Below, one piece after another: positions 10,428 through 22,146 of a stretch of DNA of 64,000 nt. The notes below the pieces were generated by a model. It saw nothing but the letters and a program-made list of their open reading frames with translations, had not been told where the DNA came from and did no database searches. Each line of letters starts with the position of its first letter. The first letter of the stretch is position 1. The position numbers were made by a program, and so were the translations under genes. Where the stretch lies: NCBI GenBank assembly GCA_946122785.1, contig CAMGYJ010000004.1, positions 16,018,150-16,082,149 of the forward strand. Reading direction: 5' to 3'. Source of the stretch: Linum tenue (lineage: Eukaryota > Streptophyta > Magnoliopsida > Malpighiales > Linaceae).

Positions 10428-11843
10428 TGATAGACCGATATTTACACATGTTTTTACCCTCGTTCTTACACCGTTTGAGGTGTTGATTCTCGTGTTTTAG
10501 GCCAATTTCACGCTAGGTTGTGCTTGTTTGTGATATTTCAGGTCCTAGTACGTGAATGAAGGCTTGGGAGCGAGTCTGGGGTCGATTGGACGAAGATCGG
10601 ACGAATGGCGAGGTTTCAAGGAAGCTGCACGGGCAGACCATGGCACCGCACGGCCGTGCGAAGGACAATTCAGGCCGTGCGGGAATATGCGAGAGCATGC
10701 ACGGGCAGACCAGGGAGGCGCACGGCCGTGCAAGTGAGCAAGATGGCTGTGCGGGATTATGCGGGAGCACGCACGGGCAAACCATGATTGTGACACGGCC
10801 GTGCAACCCTGGCCGTGTGAGATGGCTGAGATTAATGGATGCGCCGCGTTTTGAGCCGCACGGCCAAGTGGGTGATCTGCACGGCCGTGCACCCTGGCCG
10901 TGCGAGTCGGGAAATCCTGGTTTTAGAGCCTATTCCGAGCCAAAAGTGGGAGAGTCGTGTTTTCAGAGCAAAAACAGAGCCCTAGAGAGAGAAAGTACGA
11001 AGAACACATCCTAGAAGCTGTCTTAGAGCTGGATTTCATCGAATCGAGCTTGGAGATCGTCATAGGAGTGGAAATCATCGTCCCGGAGCAGATTTTCCTC
11101 ATCGTTATGAGTATGACTAATCCGATTACTGTTTTCTCTTCTCTCTCTATGGAGTAGAACCCTTCTCTCACTTGGGTATGAAGAACCCTAGTTCCTTGTG
11201 TTAGGGATTTGATTGTAATGACTTGGGATGATATTACTGTTTGATTTTAATCGAATGACGCATGTTTATTGAATTGATTGGAGTCTGATCAGCTTTTCTC
11301 AATTTCTGCTGCAACCTGAGATAGATAGAATCTGATTAGGTTGTTAGAGCCTCTTCATTCGATAGTAGGAGATTGGCTATACGAGAGTTAGCCAATTTAC
11401 TGCTTTGTACTGGTGTTCTCAGCGCCAGTAGTGGAGTTCTGTGTTCATAGCCTCAGCTTTCTATCCCGGTGAAGACTAGTCGTCTGCCGGGTAGTTGGAC
11501 TGAGAGGGCTTGGTCAGCTTAAGAGATTCCAAGCTACTGTAGGATCTTCCGCAGTCTAATCAACAGTAAATCAACCCAGGGAATTGCAATTGAACCTAAC
11601 TAAGGGGCTAGGGGGACTCAATCCCGAGTGACTCTTACCTGCTTTAGAAAACCGAACAATTTACTGCTTTCTTGTTGCTTTTACTTTTAACAACAATCAC
11701 TCGAACTAGTTTGCTAGATAATAGAGAATCACGGAGTAAGCAGTAGATCTAGACCCCGGGTTGATAATTGAACTTGCCTGTTACTGCATTCCCGGACTGC
11801 GATTACACTTGGTCGCAGTTTGGTGTTGTGTTTTGGCGTGTCA
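10428..11843 (+). repeat. 3' LTR, full length (1,416 bp)
   Basis: Starts TGATAGACCG and ends GCGTGTCA, then the TSD CCACT. It keeps the two segments deleted in the 5' LTR. It is clearly related to the 1,428-bp LTRs of the 41-54 kb array: same start, same palindromic array and same downstream landmarks. Confidence 0.88.
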
Positions 11844-11848
11844 CCACT

Positions 11849-12085
11849 CATCCGTTCATAACGACGAAGCAGATCCAGTAATCGTTGACATTCGAGTGGA
11901 GAAATCCAAAGAAAAAGATAAGCATCATCCGCAAAAAACAAATGTGAGAGCACCGGACAATGACTATTGAGACGAATACCCTTTAGCTCAGCATGAGTAA
12001 TGGATTGCAGCAGCAAAGCTGAAAAACCCTCCGTACAAATAGCGAAAATTAATGGTGTTATATTATGCTTATGTGCACGGTTTTT
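11849..12085 (-). pseudogene. LINE reverse transcriptase, upstream part (FADD motif)
   Basis: The minus-strand frame contains the LINE RT catalytic motif as HLFFADDAYLF, preceded by ICTEGFSALLLQ and followed by LLRRYERMSG, which continues at 6135 once the Athila-like insert is removed. Similarity fades at about 12085, so the LINE is 5'-truncated, as is common for target-primed insertions. Confidence 0.85.
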
Positions 12086-12150
12086 TGTAGAATCATTTTT
12101 TTGTGGGATAGAAGTATAAAATTAAACTTGCCTCGATTAGCTGGTTATTG

Positions 12151-13186
12151 GGGACAGGTTATGGTGGTTACTAAGAGTAAATTGGGTATGAAAAATAAAT
12201 TATATTAATTAATTTTTTTAATAAATTACATTTTAGGTAGTTACAAGAATCTATTAATTATAATTCTCTCTCTTTCTCTCACTTCCATAATTTCCAGCCA
12301 GATCATCTTTCCTTATTTTTCTCAATCTTTCTGCAAAAGGAAAAAAACACGAAATCACTACCAATCCTTTAGACAACCACTACCACTTTGAAAAATATCA
12401 ATATCATTGAAGAAATAAATCTATACCATTACATGAAAACTACCAATATAAATCTATACAATTTCACAAAAAATCAATACCATTGCAGATTTAATCAATA
12501 CCAATACATGCAAATTAATACCATTACATAATAATCAATACCAATGCGACAAAAATAATACCAATGCGAAAAAACACTACCACTACAAAAAAATCACTAC
12601 CAATGCGGGGAAAAATCTGATCTAGGGTTTTATTCATCCCACCTTTTCCAGCCGCCTGTGTGAGAGAGAGATTGCGAGGGGAGTGAGTGAAACCTTCAAA
12701 GCAACCATCTCAACGTACCATGCGTTTGGAGTGTTGGCTGTTGCATCGGCGACCACGTACGATTTTGGAGATTATCGTTTGTGCTATTTTTGTATTGGGC
12801 ATAAAATCAACTAAGCTTTTCTTCGCGCGGCGTCATTGACGAGAGCGAAGATGAAGAACATCCTTCGGCCATTGGTGAACAAAAATATGAGAACGCCGTT
12901 GGGTTGGCTGGTGAAAGGCGTCTGGTTGGCTATGGGGAAGTTCGCTAGAGAGAGAGAGGAAAGAAGACATATAATAGTTTGTTAGGATTGAGATAATTAT
13001 TAGAGATTTTAAAAATATATGGAAAGTTATATTTAAAGGATAATAATCGAGTGTGGTTATAACTTTTTTCCAAAATTAACCTCAATCAATCATGACTGTC
13101 AATTTAAAAATGCTGAGAATGTAGAGTGGAGATATAGGTAGCCACGATGGCTACCAAAAAAATGGTAACCATCCTAACCCATTCCG
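12151..13186. mobile_element. Mutator-like non-autonomous element in enolase exon
   Basis: The 1,036-bp insert is flanked by the 9-bp TSD TGGTTATTG (12142-12150 and 13187-13195), which lies at the start of the enolase exon directly after an intron AG. Ends are imperfect inverted repeats: GGTTATGGTGGTTAC on the left against GGTTAGGATGGTTACC inverted from the right. No transposase is present. A 9-bp TSD fits Mutator-like elements. Confidence 0.75.
12400..12615. repeat. degenerate AATCAATACCAATGCGA-type repeat
   Basis: About ten loosely conserved units built on (A)ATCAATACCA(T/A)(T/G)(G/A)C lie back to back with drifting period near 20 bp, inside the Mutator-like element. Confidence 0.6.
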
Positions 13187-13298
13187 TGGTTATTGGAATG
13201 AATGTTGTTGCATCTGAGTTTTACACATCAGACAAGCAGTACGACCTAAACTTTATGGAAGAGGTATGGTTATCTCAAATGGTCACTACTCCTATGAG

Positions 13299-14362
13299 CA
13301 GTTCAGTCAAAATCGAGTTTTAATGCGTAAAATCGTACGATTTTACGTTTCTAGGGTAGGAAAATGTTTCAAATCACTAATAAAATCATTTTTCACTCAA
13401 AAATCGGTCAAAAGCGTTAGTAGAATCGTAGAAATCGTATAAAATCGCGTTTCCATATCGATTTTATTCGATTTCAAGCAAAGGAGAAAACTGCCTTCAC
13501 CAAATCAAAACGACGTCGTTTTGAGCACTTCGAACCCAAAAAAAAAAGGAATAGGGTGGATATCGGGCTGAGGCTGTCAAACTCTTCCAAAATCCCTAAT
13601 TGTTGTCTCCTGTCTCTAGCAATCCAACGAGGCAGGCCCGCCTCCGCCCTCTTTACTTATCATCGCCTGTCGCCACCGTCGCGAGGCAGGCTCCCAGGCT
13701 CCAACGAAGAATCCGCAGCTCCTACAAGGTTTCACAATCGTTGCCTCCAGTCTGCCCCTTCCGGCGAAGAATCTGTAGCTGCTACAAGGCTCCAAGCCTC
13801 CAACGCGGCAGCGCCCATCGCATGCGCCCGTTGAACTCGTCATCGCCTGTCGCCACTCGCCGGCGACACAACCGGTTAGTTTCTGTCTCTTCCTTGTCCT
13901 ATTCCATCGCCAATTCAGTCTTCACCAGTTTAAGTAGTTGTGTCTCATTGTACATCAGTAACTATGAAGATTCGTCGTCTAGTTAATGAATGGGGAAGCA
14001 ATTGTTTTTATTAGTTCCTAGGACAAAGAGTTGGATTGTATGATGTAATTAATATAGAGGCGGAGGCGGAAACGGCGGTGGCTGTTGTAGTGGTGGGAGA
14101 TCGATAGATCGAAGAGTACAGCGGAAGAGCCATGTGGTCATGGCTCGATAATAGTTTGTTTTAATTAAGACATGAAATGGAGGTATTTATTCTTTTATCT
14201 AAACTCTATGCACACATATTTTACATAGTTTATGCCGTACTTAATACATTTTTAATTATTATACAGGATGCACAAAAACTTACGCTTTTACGCTTTGATT
14301 CACCGCTTTTCGATTTTACCCCTTTTTCGCTTTTAGGTAAAATCGTGCTTTTGACTGCATTG
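13299..14362. mobile_element. hAT-type non-autonomous element in enolase intron
   Basis: The perfect 8-bp TSD CCTATGAG (13291-13298 and 14363-14370) flanks 1,064 bp. The terminal inverted repeats are CAGTTCAGTCAAAATC and, inverted from the right end, CAATGCAGTCAAAAGC. Both ends are rich in AAAATCG/CGATTTT subterminal motifs. The GC-rich middle (13560-13860) resembles the 5' leader of a gene, but no transposase is left. Confidence 0.8.
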
Positions 14363-14871
14363 CCTATGAGAAACACGAATCACTTGAAGCTTGCAGGATA
14401 GACAACTTAATTGTGTGTCATCGTGTTTACAGAACAACAATGGTGCGGACAAGATCTCTGGTGAGGCCCTCAAGGATATGTACAAGTCTTTCGCGACAGA
14501 GTACCCTATTGCGTCCATTAAAGATACCCTTTGACCAAGACAATTGGGAACACTACAACAAGATGACCAATGTAATCGGAGAGAAGCTTCAGATTGTGGG
14601 AGATGATCTCTTGGTCACCAACCCCAAATTCAGCTCATACAATCCTCTTCCCTTTGTATCATTCTTCTGCATGTGTACTATATCCATTTGACCCCTGCTC
14701 ATAAATCTTTTGGGTTCATTTCGGCAGAGGGTCGAGAAAGCCATCAAGGATAAGGCTTGCGATGCCCTCCTCCTCAAGGTTAACCAAATTGGATTCGTGA
14801 CCGAGAGCATTAAAGTTGTGAAGATGTCGAAGCTTGCTGGATGGGGAGTGATGGCCAGCCACCGCAGTGGT

Positions 14872-15749
14872 AGTAGAAGGAGGATTCTAGCGCTATTCAG
14901 ACTGGCCTTTTTCATTTGTTCATTTTTTCCATTTTTAATGCCAACTAGAATCAATGCCCACGGCTACTCCGCGGAGACTTAAATGGCAACAATATCATCT
15001 TCTTCTAATAAGCATTAAGGAGGTTGTGTCGGTGACTTGCAATGGAAGCAAACATCACACTCAAACCATTATCAAGAGAATGCTCAGTAGTTTTCCTGGT
15101 CAAAGATAGAGCATACACTTCATATTATGGGAAAATGATTTTTTCCAAAGGAGAACTTAACATCTGCAGCAATGAAAAAGAAGTATATAAAGAGAGAATA
15201 TCATATTGACAACAATGGAACAACATTCTCAATCAATTAATGGTCTCTTTCATGAGAGTGGTAATGCAAAACAATCACAAACTTATAAGTATTCTTCCAA
15301 TTTTATCAGATAGCCCTGAAGGGATCCATAATTTTTTAAGTATGGTCATAATTACAAATATTCTCGATAGTTGGAAATAAAAAGAACATGCAATTTAGCC
15401 TTGTTGCCCTTGGAAACTTTGAAACCTCAAATACCACAATTCAGTTGCAATTTGAACTCCAGTTGCAATATCATTGTCCCACTTCTGTACCTGTTGTGCT
15501 ACAATTCTTGGTAGTTTGTTCAAGAAAACACCAAGGATGTCTTTGCTTCCTCTGCAGGCTGGATTTCATCACCAGAGAGCTTTTTCATATCCTCAAACTG
15601 ATGATCTTTGATACCCTCACTAAGCTTGTCAATGAGAACCATGGCACCATAAAAGTGTATTTCTTACTACGATTCTGGTCACATTTTACCTTAATGAGAT
15701 CAATGAAAAGATGCAATTGAAACTCAAAAGTAAACAGCTAGGTGAATGA
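14872..15749. other. no clear gene; degraded sequence before the palindrome
   Basis: Enolase similarity stops at 14871. Short open stretches occur on both strands, for example a minus-strand frame around 15640-15500 starting MVLIDKLSEG, but no family is recognisable and stops are frequent. Confidence 0.3.
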
Positions 15750-17769
15750 CATCGATTCAGTTGCATGTAGAAGAGTCCAAAAGTAGAAGCATGTTAACAA
15801 CATCTGAGGTGAAAATCACTTTACATATCTAGCTAACTCTTATGATGTTTAAACTACAGACAGGGAAGATAACTCTCTAAATAATTCATTAACATAAGTA
15901 ATACACGAACTTCTCATTATAGCCTTATAATAAAATCTCTTAAAAGCTTCTCATAAAAACTTGATTCAGAAGTTGCTGATATCCAACACTGGATAAACTG
16001 GTTTCAATAGATGGTTGAAATCAACAATCAACAAAATGCATTTATTTCACAGTCAAATCCAAGCTCCATACTGAAACGAAAACAAATATTTCTCTCCCAG
16101 CGACTCATTCAATGCTACATGGCCGCTTACAATTCAACATTCGATCAATTTTGGATAAATGATCATGTAAAGGTGCTCCCACAATCCATTCAGTGTAGTC
16201 GTATCATCGGCAAACCATAAGCAACTTCGTCGATGTATGAGTTCCATGTAAATCCAACCTCAAGTGTCATCTTCCTATGCACTCTTGGAGCTGAAACTTG
16301 TACCATCCAGGAAAAATTTTAAAACATTATTTTCCGCAGGACGTTATTTTGGGTTTAATAATATTCATATTCGTGATGGGGAGTTAGTTTGCCAATTGGA
16401 TCATGTTCTTGCTGAAGCTGTTTTCTGCCAGGTACAAACTTATGTAGAGTGTTCTTATTGTTGGCCGAAGTAAAGAGGTTATATCTAGCTGGCTTGAATG
16501 TTATCCTATTTTTATTTTTATTTTTCTATATAGGCGCAACCTTGCAATCCAATTTTCTCAAAGTTTGCAGCAGGAGTTTCACTTATTACTTATCATTTCG
16601 AATATACCCTATTCAGTTATCTACTACTTCTCTTGAGTTTTCATATGATGGATGTTATGGACTACAGATAAATATAAGCCAAGAGTTCATGAACAGAATT
16701 AAGGCTCGAGGAAATGATGTTTGTAATTTGAATTTGGAAAATAATCAAAATGTACCTCTAACCAAAAGATGGCGTATAGAGTTCAACTGAATTAGTTACT
16801 AACCTCAATTAGTATTCGAAGCTCGGCTTGGGCAAGGAGAAGCTCCTGCAAAAGCTTGAAACAGAACTTTGTTCAGAGCATTGAATCGGAAATTAGATGA
16901 AGCAAATATATATATATTTTTTGTATACCAATAAGCTGGTCAAGTCCAAGTGACTTGAGGCTCTTCATTCTCATTCAAGAGTCTATCAACAACTGAAAAG
17001 CACTGTAACAAACATACCATCCATCATCAGGGTACAAAACCAATTGAGAAGAATGTCTCGGAGTACCATCATCTGAGACCAAAAGGTTGTTTGCTTAGCA
17101 TCTCATAATTCCTCATCACCAGGAGAATGTGTTTGAGAATGCATCGATCCTCCTTTTTGTCTCCTGAGATAATCACTCAAAATAAATACTAACAAAAATG
17201 CAGATCGGAAGAACAACCCCTAAAACAATTAAACAAATAGAAGATAAACAGAGGAAGGAAAGTCAACCGATCCTCCGTCAACATAGAGTAAAAGAAAGGA
17301 GAAAGACAAAATGACATATTGGAGATGGTAGGTTGGTCGGAGGTAGTGATCAACCTCTCTCCTTCATCATGGTGTGCTCTGCAATCTGCTCATGCAGAGT
17401 GAAACTGGACTGAAGAATAAAGCTGGTCGTGCCAGCAGCGGTGAGATTAAAGGGGTGAGCAGAACTGAAACTGAGAGAAATAACAAACTAAGAGATCACT
17501 AAAAAAGAAAACAAACTTAAGAGAAAGGGAATTAATATTTTTCGCAAGGCATAGTTGGATTTGAAGCTCTGATAGAGATAAAAGGGAGTGTAGTTGCAGA
17601 GGGATAGAAACACCCACCTACATGCTTTGAGAGTCACTTGCAGGCAAGGTTGAGGGAAGATGTTCCTACTCGCATAGCATCTGAAGGTTAATACAGTCGC
17701 CACTATATAGAAGGAGCAAGAGCAATGAATGGAAAACCATTTAGCTTTGTAATATTACTTACCTGGAAG
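15750..17769. repeat. left arm of a 2-kb palindrome
   Basis: Position x pairs with 35570-x. The 2,020-bp arm is an almost perfect reverse complement of 17801-19820; I noticed only about five single-base differences, near 15929, 16472, 16885 and 17299. It holds exon-like segments bounded by AG and GT (for example 16337-16431 and, on the minus strand, the segment reading ELLLAQAELRILIE near 16810-16852), so it seems to copy part of an intron-containing gene. I do not recognise the gene. Confidence 0.92.
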
Positions 17770-17800
17770 CGTTTGGATATATCGAGGATGATCATGGGTC
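17770..17800. other. 31-bp palindrome spacer
   Basis: This is the only unpaired sequence between the arms. On each side the arm begins CTTCCAGGTAAGTAATATT, a strong CAG|GTAAGT splice donor pointing away from the centre on both strands. Confidence 0.9.
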
Positions 17801-19820
17801 CTTCCAGGTAAGTAATATTACAAAGCTAAATGGTTTTCCATTCATTGCTCTTGCTCCTTCTATATAGTGGCGACTGTATTAACCTTCAGATGCTATGCGA
17901 GTAGGAACATCTTCCCTCAACCTTGCCTGCAAGTGACTCTCAAAGCATGTAGGTGGGTGTTTCTATCCCTCTGCAACTACACTCCCTTTTATCTCTATCA
18001 GAGCTTCAAATCCAACTATGCCTTGCGAAAAATATTAATTCCCTTTCTCTTAAGTTTGTTTTCTTTTTTAGTGATCTCTTAGTTTGTTATTTCTCTCAGT
18101 TTCAGTTCTGCTCACCCCTTTAATCTCACCGCTGCTGGCACGACCAGCTTTATTCTTCAGTCCAGTTTCACTCTGCATGAGCAGATTGCAGAGCACACCA
18201 TGATGAAGGAGAGAGGTTGATCACTACCTCCGACCAACCTACCATCTCCAATATGTCATTTTGTCTTTTTCCTTTCTTTTACTCTATGTTGACGGAGGAT
18301 CGGTTGACTTTCCTTCCTCTGTTTATCTTCTATTTGTTTAATTGTTTTAGGGGTTGTTCTTCCGATCTGCATTTTTGTTAGTATTTATTTTGAGTGATTA
18401 TCTCAGGAGACAAAAAGGAGGATCGATGCATTCTCAAACACATTCTCCTGGTGATGAGGAATTATGAGATGCTAAGCAAACAACCTTTTGGTCTCAGATG
18501 ATGGTACTCCGAGACATTCTTCTCAATTGGTTTTGTACCCTGATGATGGATGGTATGTTTGTTACAGTGCTTTTCAGTTGTTGATAGACTCTTGAATGAG
18601 AATGAAGAGCCTCAAGTCACTTGGACTTGACCAGCTTATTGGTATACAAAAAATATATATATATTTGCTTCATCTAATTTCCGATTCAATGCTTTGAACA
18701 AAGTTCTGTTTCAAGCTTTTGCAGGAGCTTCTCCTTGCCCAAGCCGAGCTTCGAATACTAATTGAGGTTAGTAACTAATTCAGTTGAACTCTATACGCCA
18801 TCTTTTGGTTAGAGGTACATTTTGATTATTTTCCAAATTCAAATTACAAACATCATTTCCTCGAGCCTTAATTCTGTTCATGAACTCTTGGCTTATATTT
18901 ATCTGTAGTCCATAACATCCATCATATGAAAACTCAAGAGAAGTAGTAGATAACTGAATAGGGTATATTCGAAATGATAAGTAATAAGTGAAACTCCTGC
19001 TGCAAACTTTGAGAAAATTGGATTGCAAGGTTGCACCTATATAGAAAAATAAAAATAAAAATAGGATAACATTCAAGCCAGCTAGATATAACCTCTTTAC
19101 TTCGACCAACAATAAGAACACTCTACATAAGTTTGTACCTGGCAGAAAACAGCTTCAGCAAGAACATGATCCAATTGGCAAACTAACTCCCCATCACGAA
19201 TATGAATATTATTAAACCCAAAATAACGTCCTGCGGAAAATAATGTTTTAAAATTTTTCCTGGATGGTACAAGTTTCAGCTCCAAGAGTGCATAGGAAGA
19301 TGACACTTGAGGTTGGATTTACATGGAACTCATACATCGACGAAGTTGCTTATGGTTTGCCGATGATACGACTACACTGAATGGATTGTGGGAGCACCTT
19401 TACATGATCATTTATCCAAAATTGATCGAATGTTGAATTGTAAGCGGCCATGTAGCATTGAATGAGTCGCTGGGAGAGAAATATTTGTTTTCGTTTCAGT
19501 ATGGAGCTTGGATTTGACTGTGAAATAAATGCATTTTGTTGATTGTTGATTTCAACCATCTATTGAAACCAGTTTATCCAGTGTTGGATATCAGCAACTT
19601 CTGAATCAAGTTTTTATGAGAAGCTTTTAAGAGATGTTATTATAAGGCTATAATGAGAAGTTCGTGTATTACTTATGTTAATGAATTATTTAGAGAGTTA
19701 TCTTCCCTGTCTGTAGTTTAAACATCATAAGAGTTAGCTAGATATGTAAAGTGATTTTCACCTCAGATGTTGTTAACATGCTTCTACTTTTGGACTCTTC
19801 TACATGCAACTGAATCGATG
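17801..19820. repeat. right arm of a 2-kb palindrome
   Basis: Reverse complement of 15750-17769. On the plus strand an exon-like segment runs from an AG at 18105 (open frame SAHPFNLTAAGTTSFILQSS and on to TMMKER). Just beyond the arm, TTACTTTTGGACTCTTCTACA repeats the sequence found at the arm's own end (about 19786-19806 and 19824-19844). This short direct repeat may mark the rearrangement junction. Confidence 0.92.
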
Positions 19821-20081
19821 TTGTTACTTTTGGACTCTTCTACAGGAGGAATTGCAAAGGCAGCAGAAGTCTTACATATGCTAAACGATAAGGAGTGAAA
19901 CAGTAACAAAATATTGGACCAATAAAGTGTACCCAGCATTTATATTTTAAAGAATGTTTGTTTGATATTCGTCTGCTGAACATGATTTGTTAGTTTGGTT
20001 GGGGTGGCTTTTTTATAGCTTGGTCTTAGTGGTAGGAGCTGTCTTGATAGGAAATTGATGAGCCAGGGTAAGTCATTCACA
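19821..20081. other. no gene seen
   Basis: Apart from the short direct repeat at the palindrome edge, this stretch shows nothing recognisable. Confidence 0.4.
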
Positions 20082-20086
20082 GATCT

Positions 20087-21020
20087 TGATAAAGCACCAA
20101 GGGGGTGCTTTGTTTGATCAGGATACGCAGCTCGAAATTCTCCAACGAAAGAAAAAACGGATAGGTAGAATTTCGCCACAATAAAGGTTATTACTTGATT
20201 TATAAGAAACTTGTAAAACGAATCTGGAATCCTCACAGAAAATCTTGACAAGGGTTCTCGAATTAGCAATGGAATCCACACAAAACTAACTCAAAGATTT
20301 GATTCTTGAGACACAACTCAACGACTCAAAAACTCACGTAGGAGTAATTTTCAATCAACTCAACTCTATCTATTACAACGAAAACTAGAGGGCTTTTATA
20401 GCCAAAGAAAACCCAATACAATTCTAAACTAACAAGGAAACTAATTAGAATATGAAAAGGCTAAAGAGTTCGTGTAAAACAAGGTAACTTGCAGGCCAAG
20501 AAACTGACTTAAAACACAAGCAAGTCTGCCTAGAAAAACAGGCTTCATAGCATTTTTGAGCCCTTCGAAACTGGTCTTCTAGGTTGATTCAAACTTAACC
20601 AATTCCTTGAATCTGTACAATAAAACTCCCTCTTTCACCTCCAACTTGAATCAACCTGAGATCATGCTCCAAACTCCAGATATTGGCCTTCAAAGTTGGT
20701 ATCGCAAAACAGTTTTCTGCCTTAGCCATTTTCAGGCAATTTTCCAGTTTTGAGGTAGCTACTTTGAGGCCTTGGAAAACAACCTTAATGACATCATCCG
20801 GACCCAAAAAGCATACCTTTGGAAACATGGAAACTTTATCTGTAAGAAAGCTCTTGATCTCCAATTTCCATTGAGCCATTTGTGAGATACAAGCTTCCAA
20901 AGTAGGTTACCTGAAACTGTTCCAATACTTAGCCAAAAATCAGAATTCTTCAAGTGAGTTGAGTTGACTTCTTTGGCAAATTATTGTGAATTTTGGATTG
21001 ATTCAATTGGGATCCTATCA
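20087..21020 (-). mobile_element. solo LTR
   Basis: On the minus strand the 934-bp unit starts TGATAGGATCC and ends GGTGCTTTATCA, with the terminal inverted repeat TGATA/TATCA. The perfect 5-bp TSD GATCT lies at 20082-20086 and 21021-21025. A TATA box (GGCTATAAAAGCCC on the minus strand, near 20400) sits in the right place for an LTR promoter. No internal region is present, so it was left by LTR-LTR recombination. Confidence 0.82.
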
Positions 21021-21025
21021 GATCT

Positions 21026-22140
21026 GCTCCAGTTGTGCAATAGCTTCGGGATTATAATCAATCTAAAATGGTGCATCTTTTATTCTTAGTGTTTTCAAAT
21101 GAGATCGACCGTGAAGGGGAGCTGCAGCCCGTGCTTGTGAACACTCATTGTAGAAGGGACTCATTGCAAGGAATTTCCACTAACATTTGTACCTCTCTAT
21201 CCTTTCTTTTCCCTAAAATGTGCGTTTTCATGTACTTTATTTATGTTTGCCGCTATTGGGAACCATCATGTGTTGTAAAATTTACCATTGTGGGTTTCGG
21301 CTCTCTGTTGTAGCCTTTTAGCTTCTGTTGGGTTGGGTGTGTTGTTGCCCTATAGTATGCATATGTATATGTTTACTTTGACTTCCTTATGCTTCCTTCC
21401 CCCTCCCCAAATCACAGTCCCTCGATCTAACATATTGACCTGGTGCTTTTGGGTACACGAATCACATAATCAAATCCATTTGGTTTCAGATTGATAAAAT
21501 TAGGCTTTTTACAGTAAAAAGTCAGGAAATCACCAACGTATTAGCTAGCTAGCCCACTATACCTTCAGGGAGGAGAACTCAGAGGATAAGATTGTACTAC
21601 TTTAATTGAGCGATTTCCCGGCAGCGAAGCAGTTCTACCGACCAAACGCTCGACGATGTAAGCTTGATCGGAGCAATAGCAAGCGAATGAGACCGTCCCC
21701 TTCTTGTCGAAACTTCACTACCCAGCGAAGTTCGTACAATAGAAGCAAAGCAAGCACCATCGTAATCTCCTGTGTACCGCAACCCAGAACCTTGTGAAAT
21801 CGTCGGTGGGGTTCTTCGGTTGGGGAATGATGAAGACGATAGGGTGTTTTTAGTTTTGATTGGGGTGTGATAAAAAGAATATAAAATGAATTAAAATTAA
21901 ATCGGGGTCATTTAACAGATAGTTAGACTGAAGAAATGAGATATTTTTTATGTTTTAATATTAGGAGGACATGTTTGTGCAAAAATTTAGTAGAAGGGGC
22001 ATGTTTGTTAATTTGCGATAGTAAATAGGTATAAAATGCTATTAACTCTTTACTGTATTTCAAATAATTTTTCATATTTCTGTCCATGACTTCAAAAGTT
22101 TGGCCTTTTTTTATTAATCCAAATTATAATAGTCAAGTTA
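21026..22140. other. unassigned stretch
   Basis: Mixed composition with ORFs no longer than about 80 codons and no recognisable family. 21606-21830 is GC-richer and could be a gene fragment on the minus strand. The remainder up to 22140 is AT-rich. Confidence 0.3.
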
Positions 22141-22146
22141 ATATTT

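Larger units (their letters stand above)
6141..11843 (+). mobile_element. Athila-like Ty3/gypsy element, non-autonomous
   Basis: LTRs at 6141-7278 and 10428-11843 begin TGATAGACC and end GCGTGTCA. The 5-bp TSD CCACT flanks them inside the LINE. The PBS at 7285-7302 matches the 3' end of tRNA-Asp as used by Athila-type elements. The polypurine tract TTAAGTGTGGGGGAGTT abuts the 3' LTR. The interior holds one ORF (7428-8648) without gag, RT or integrase motifs, then about 1.8 kb of non-coding DNA with motifs typical of this group (AAGAAGCGCTTGTGGGGAGG; GAGGGCAATGT ... TTAAGTGTGGGG). The 5' LTR is 278 bp shorter than the 3' LTR through internal deletions. Confidence 0.88.
12141..14871 (+). pseudogene. 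enolase pseudogene, partial, interrupted by two transposons
   Basis: Three exons of a plant enolase (2-phosphoglycerate dehydratase) are recognisable. Exon A (12141-12150 joined to 13196-13263) encodes VIGMNVVASEFYTSDKQYDL and ends MEE before GT. Exon B (14433-14628) encodes [20 protein letters not shown] and runs on to the active-site segment [10 protein letters not shown]. Exon C (14728-14871) encodes [17 protein letters not shown] to SHRSG. Defects are a one-base insertion near 14528, which shifts the frame in the SI(E)DPF region, Lys in place of the metal-binding Glu of that motif, a lost GT donor after exon B, no exons on either side, and a Mutator-like element inside exon A. Introns are kept, so this is a duplicated gene fragment and not a processed copy. 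Confidence 0.85.

Noticed and set aside
14589..14954. 121-aa minus-strand ORF opposite enolase exon C
   Set aside because: It is antisense to recognisable enolase codons and matches no family.
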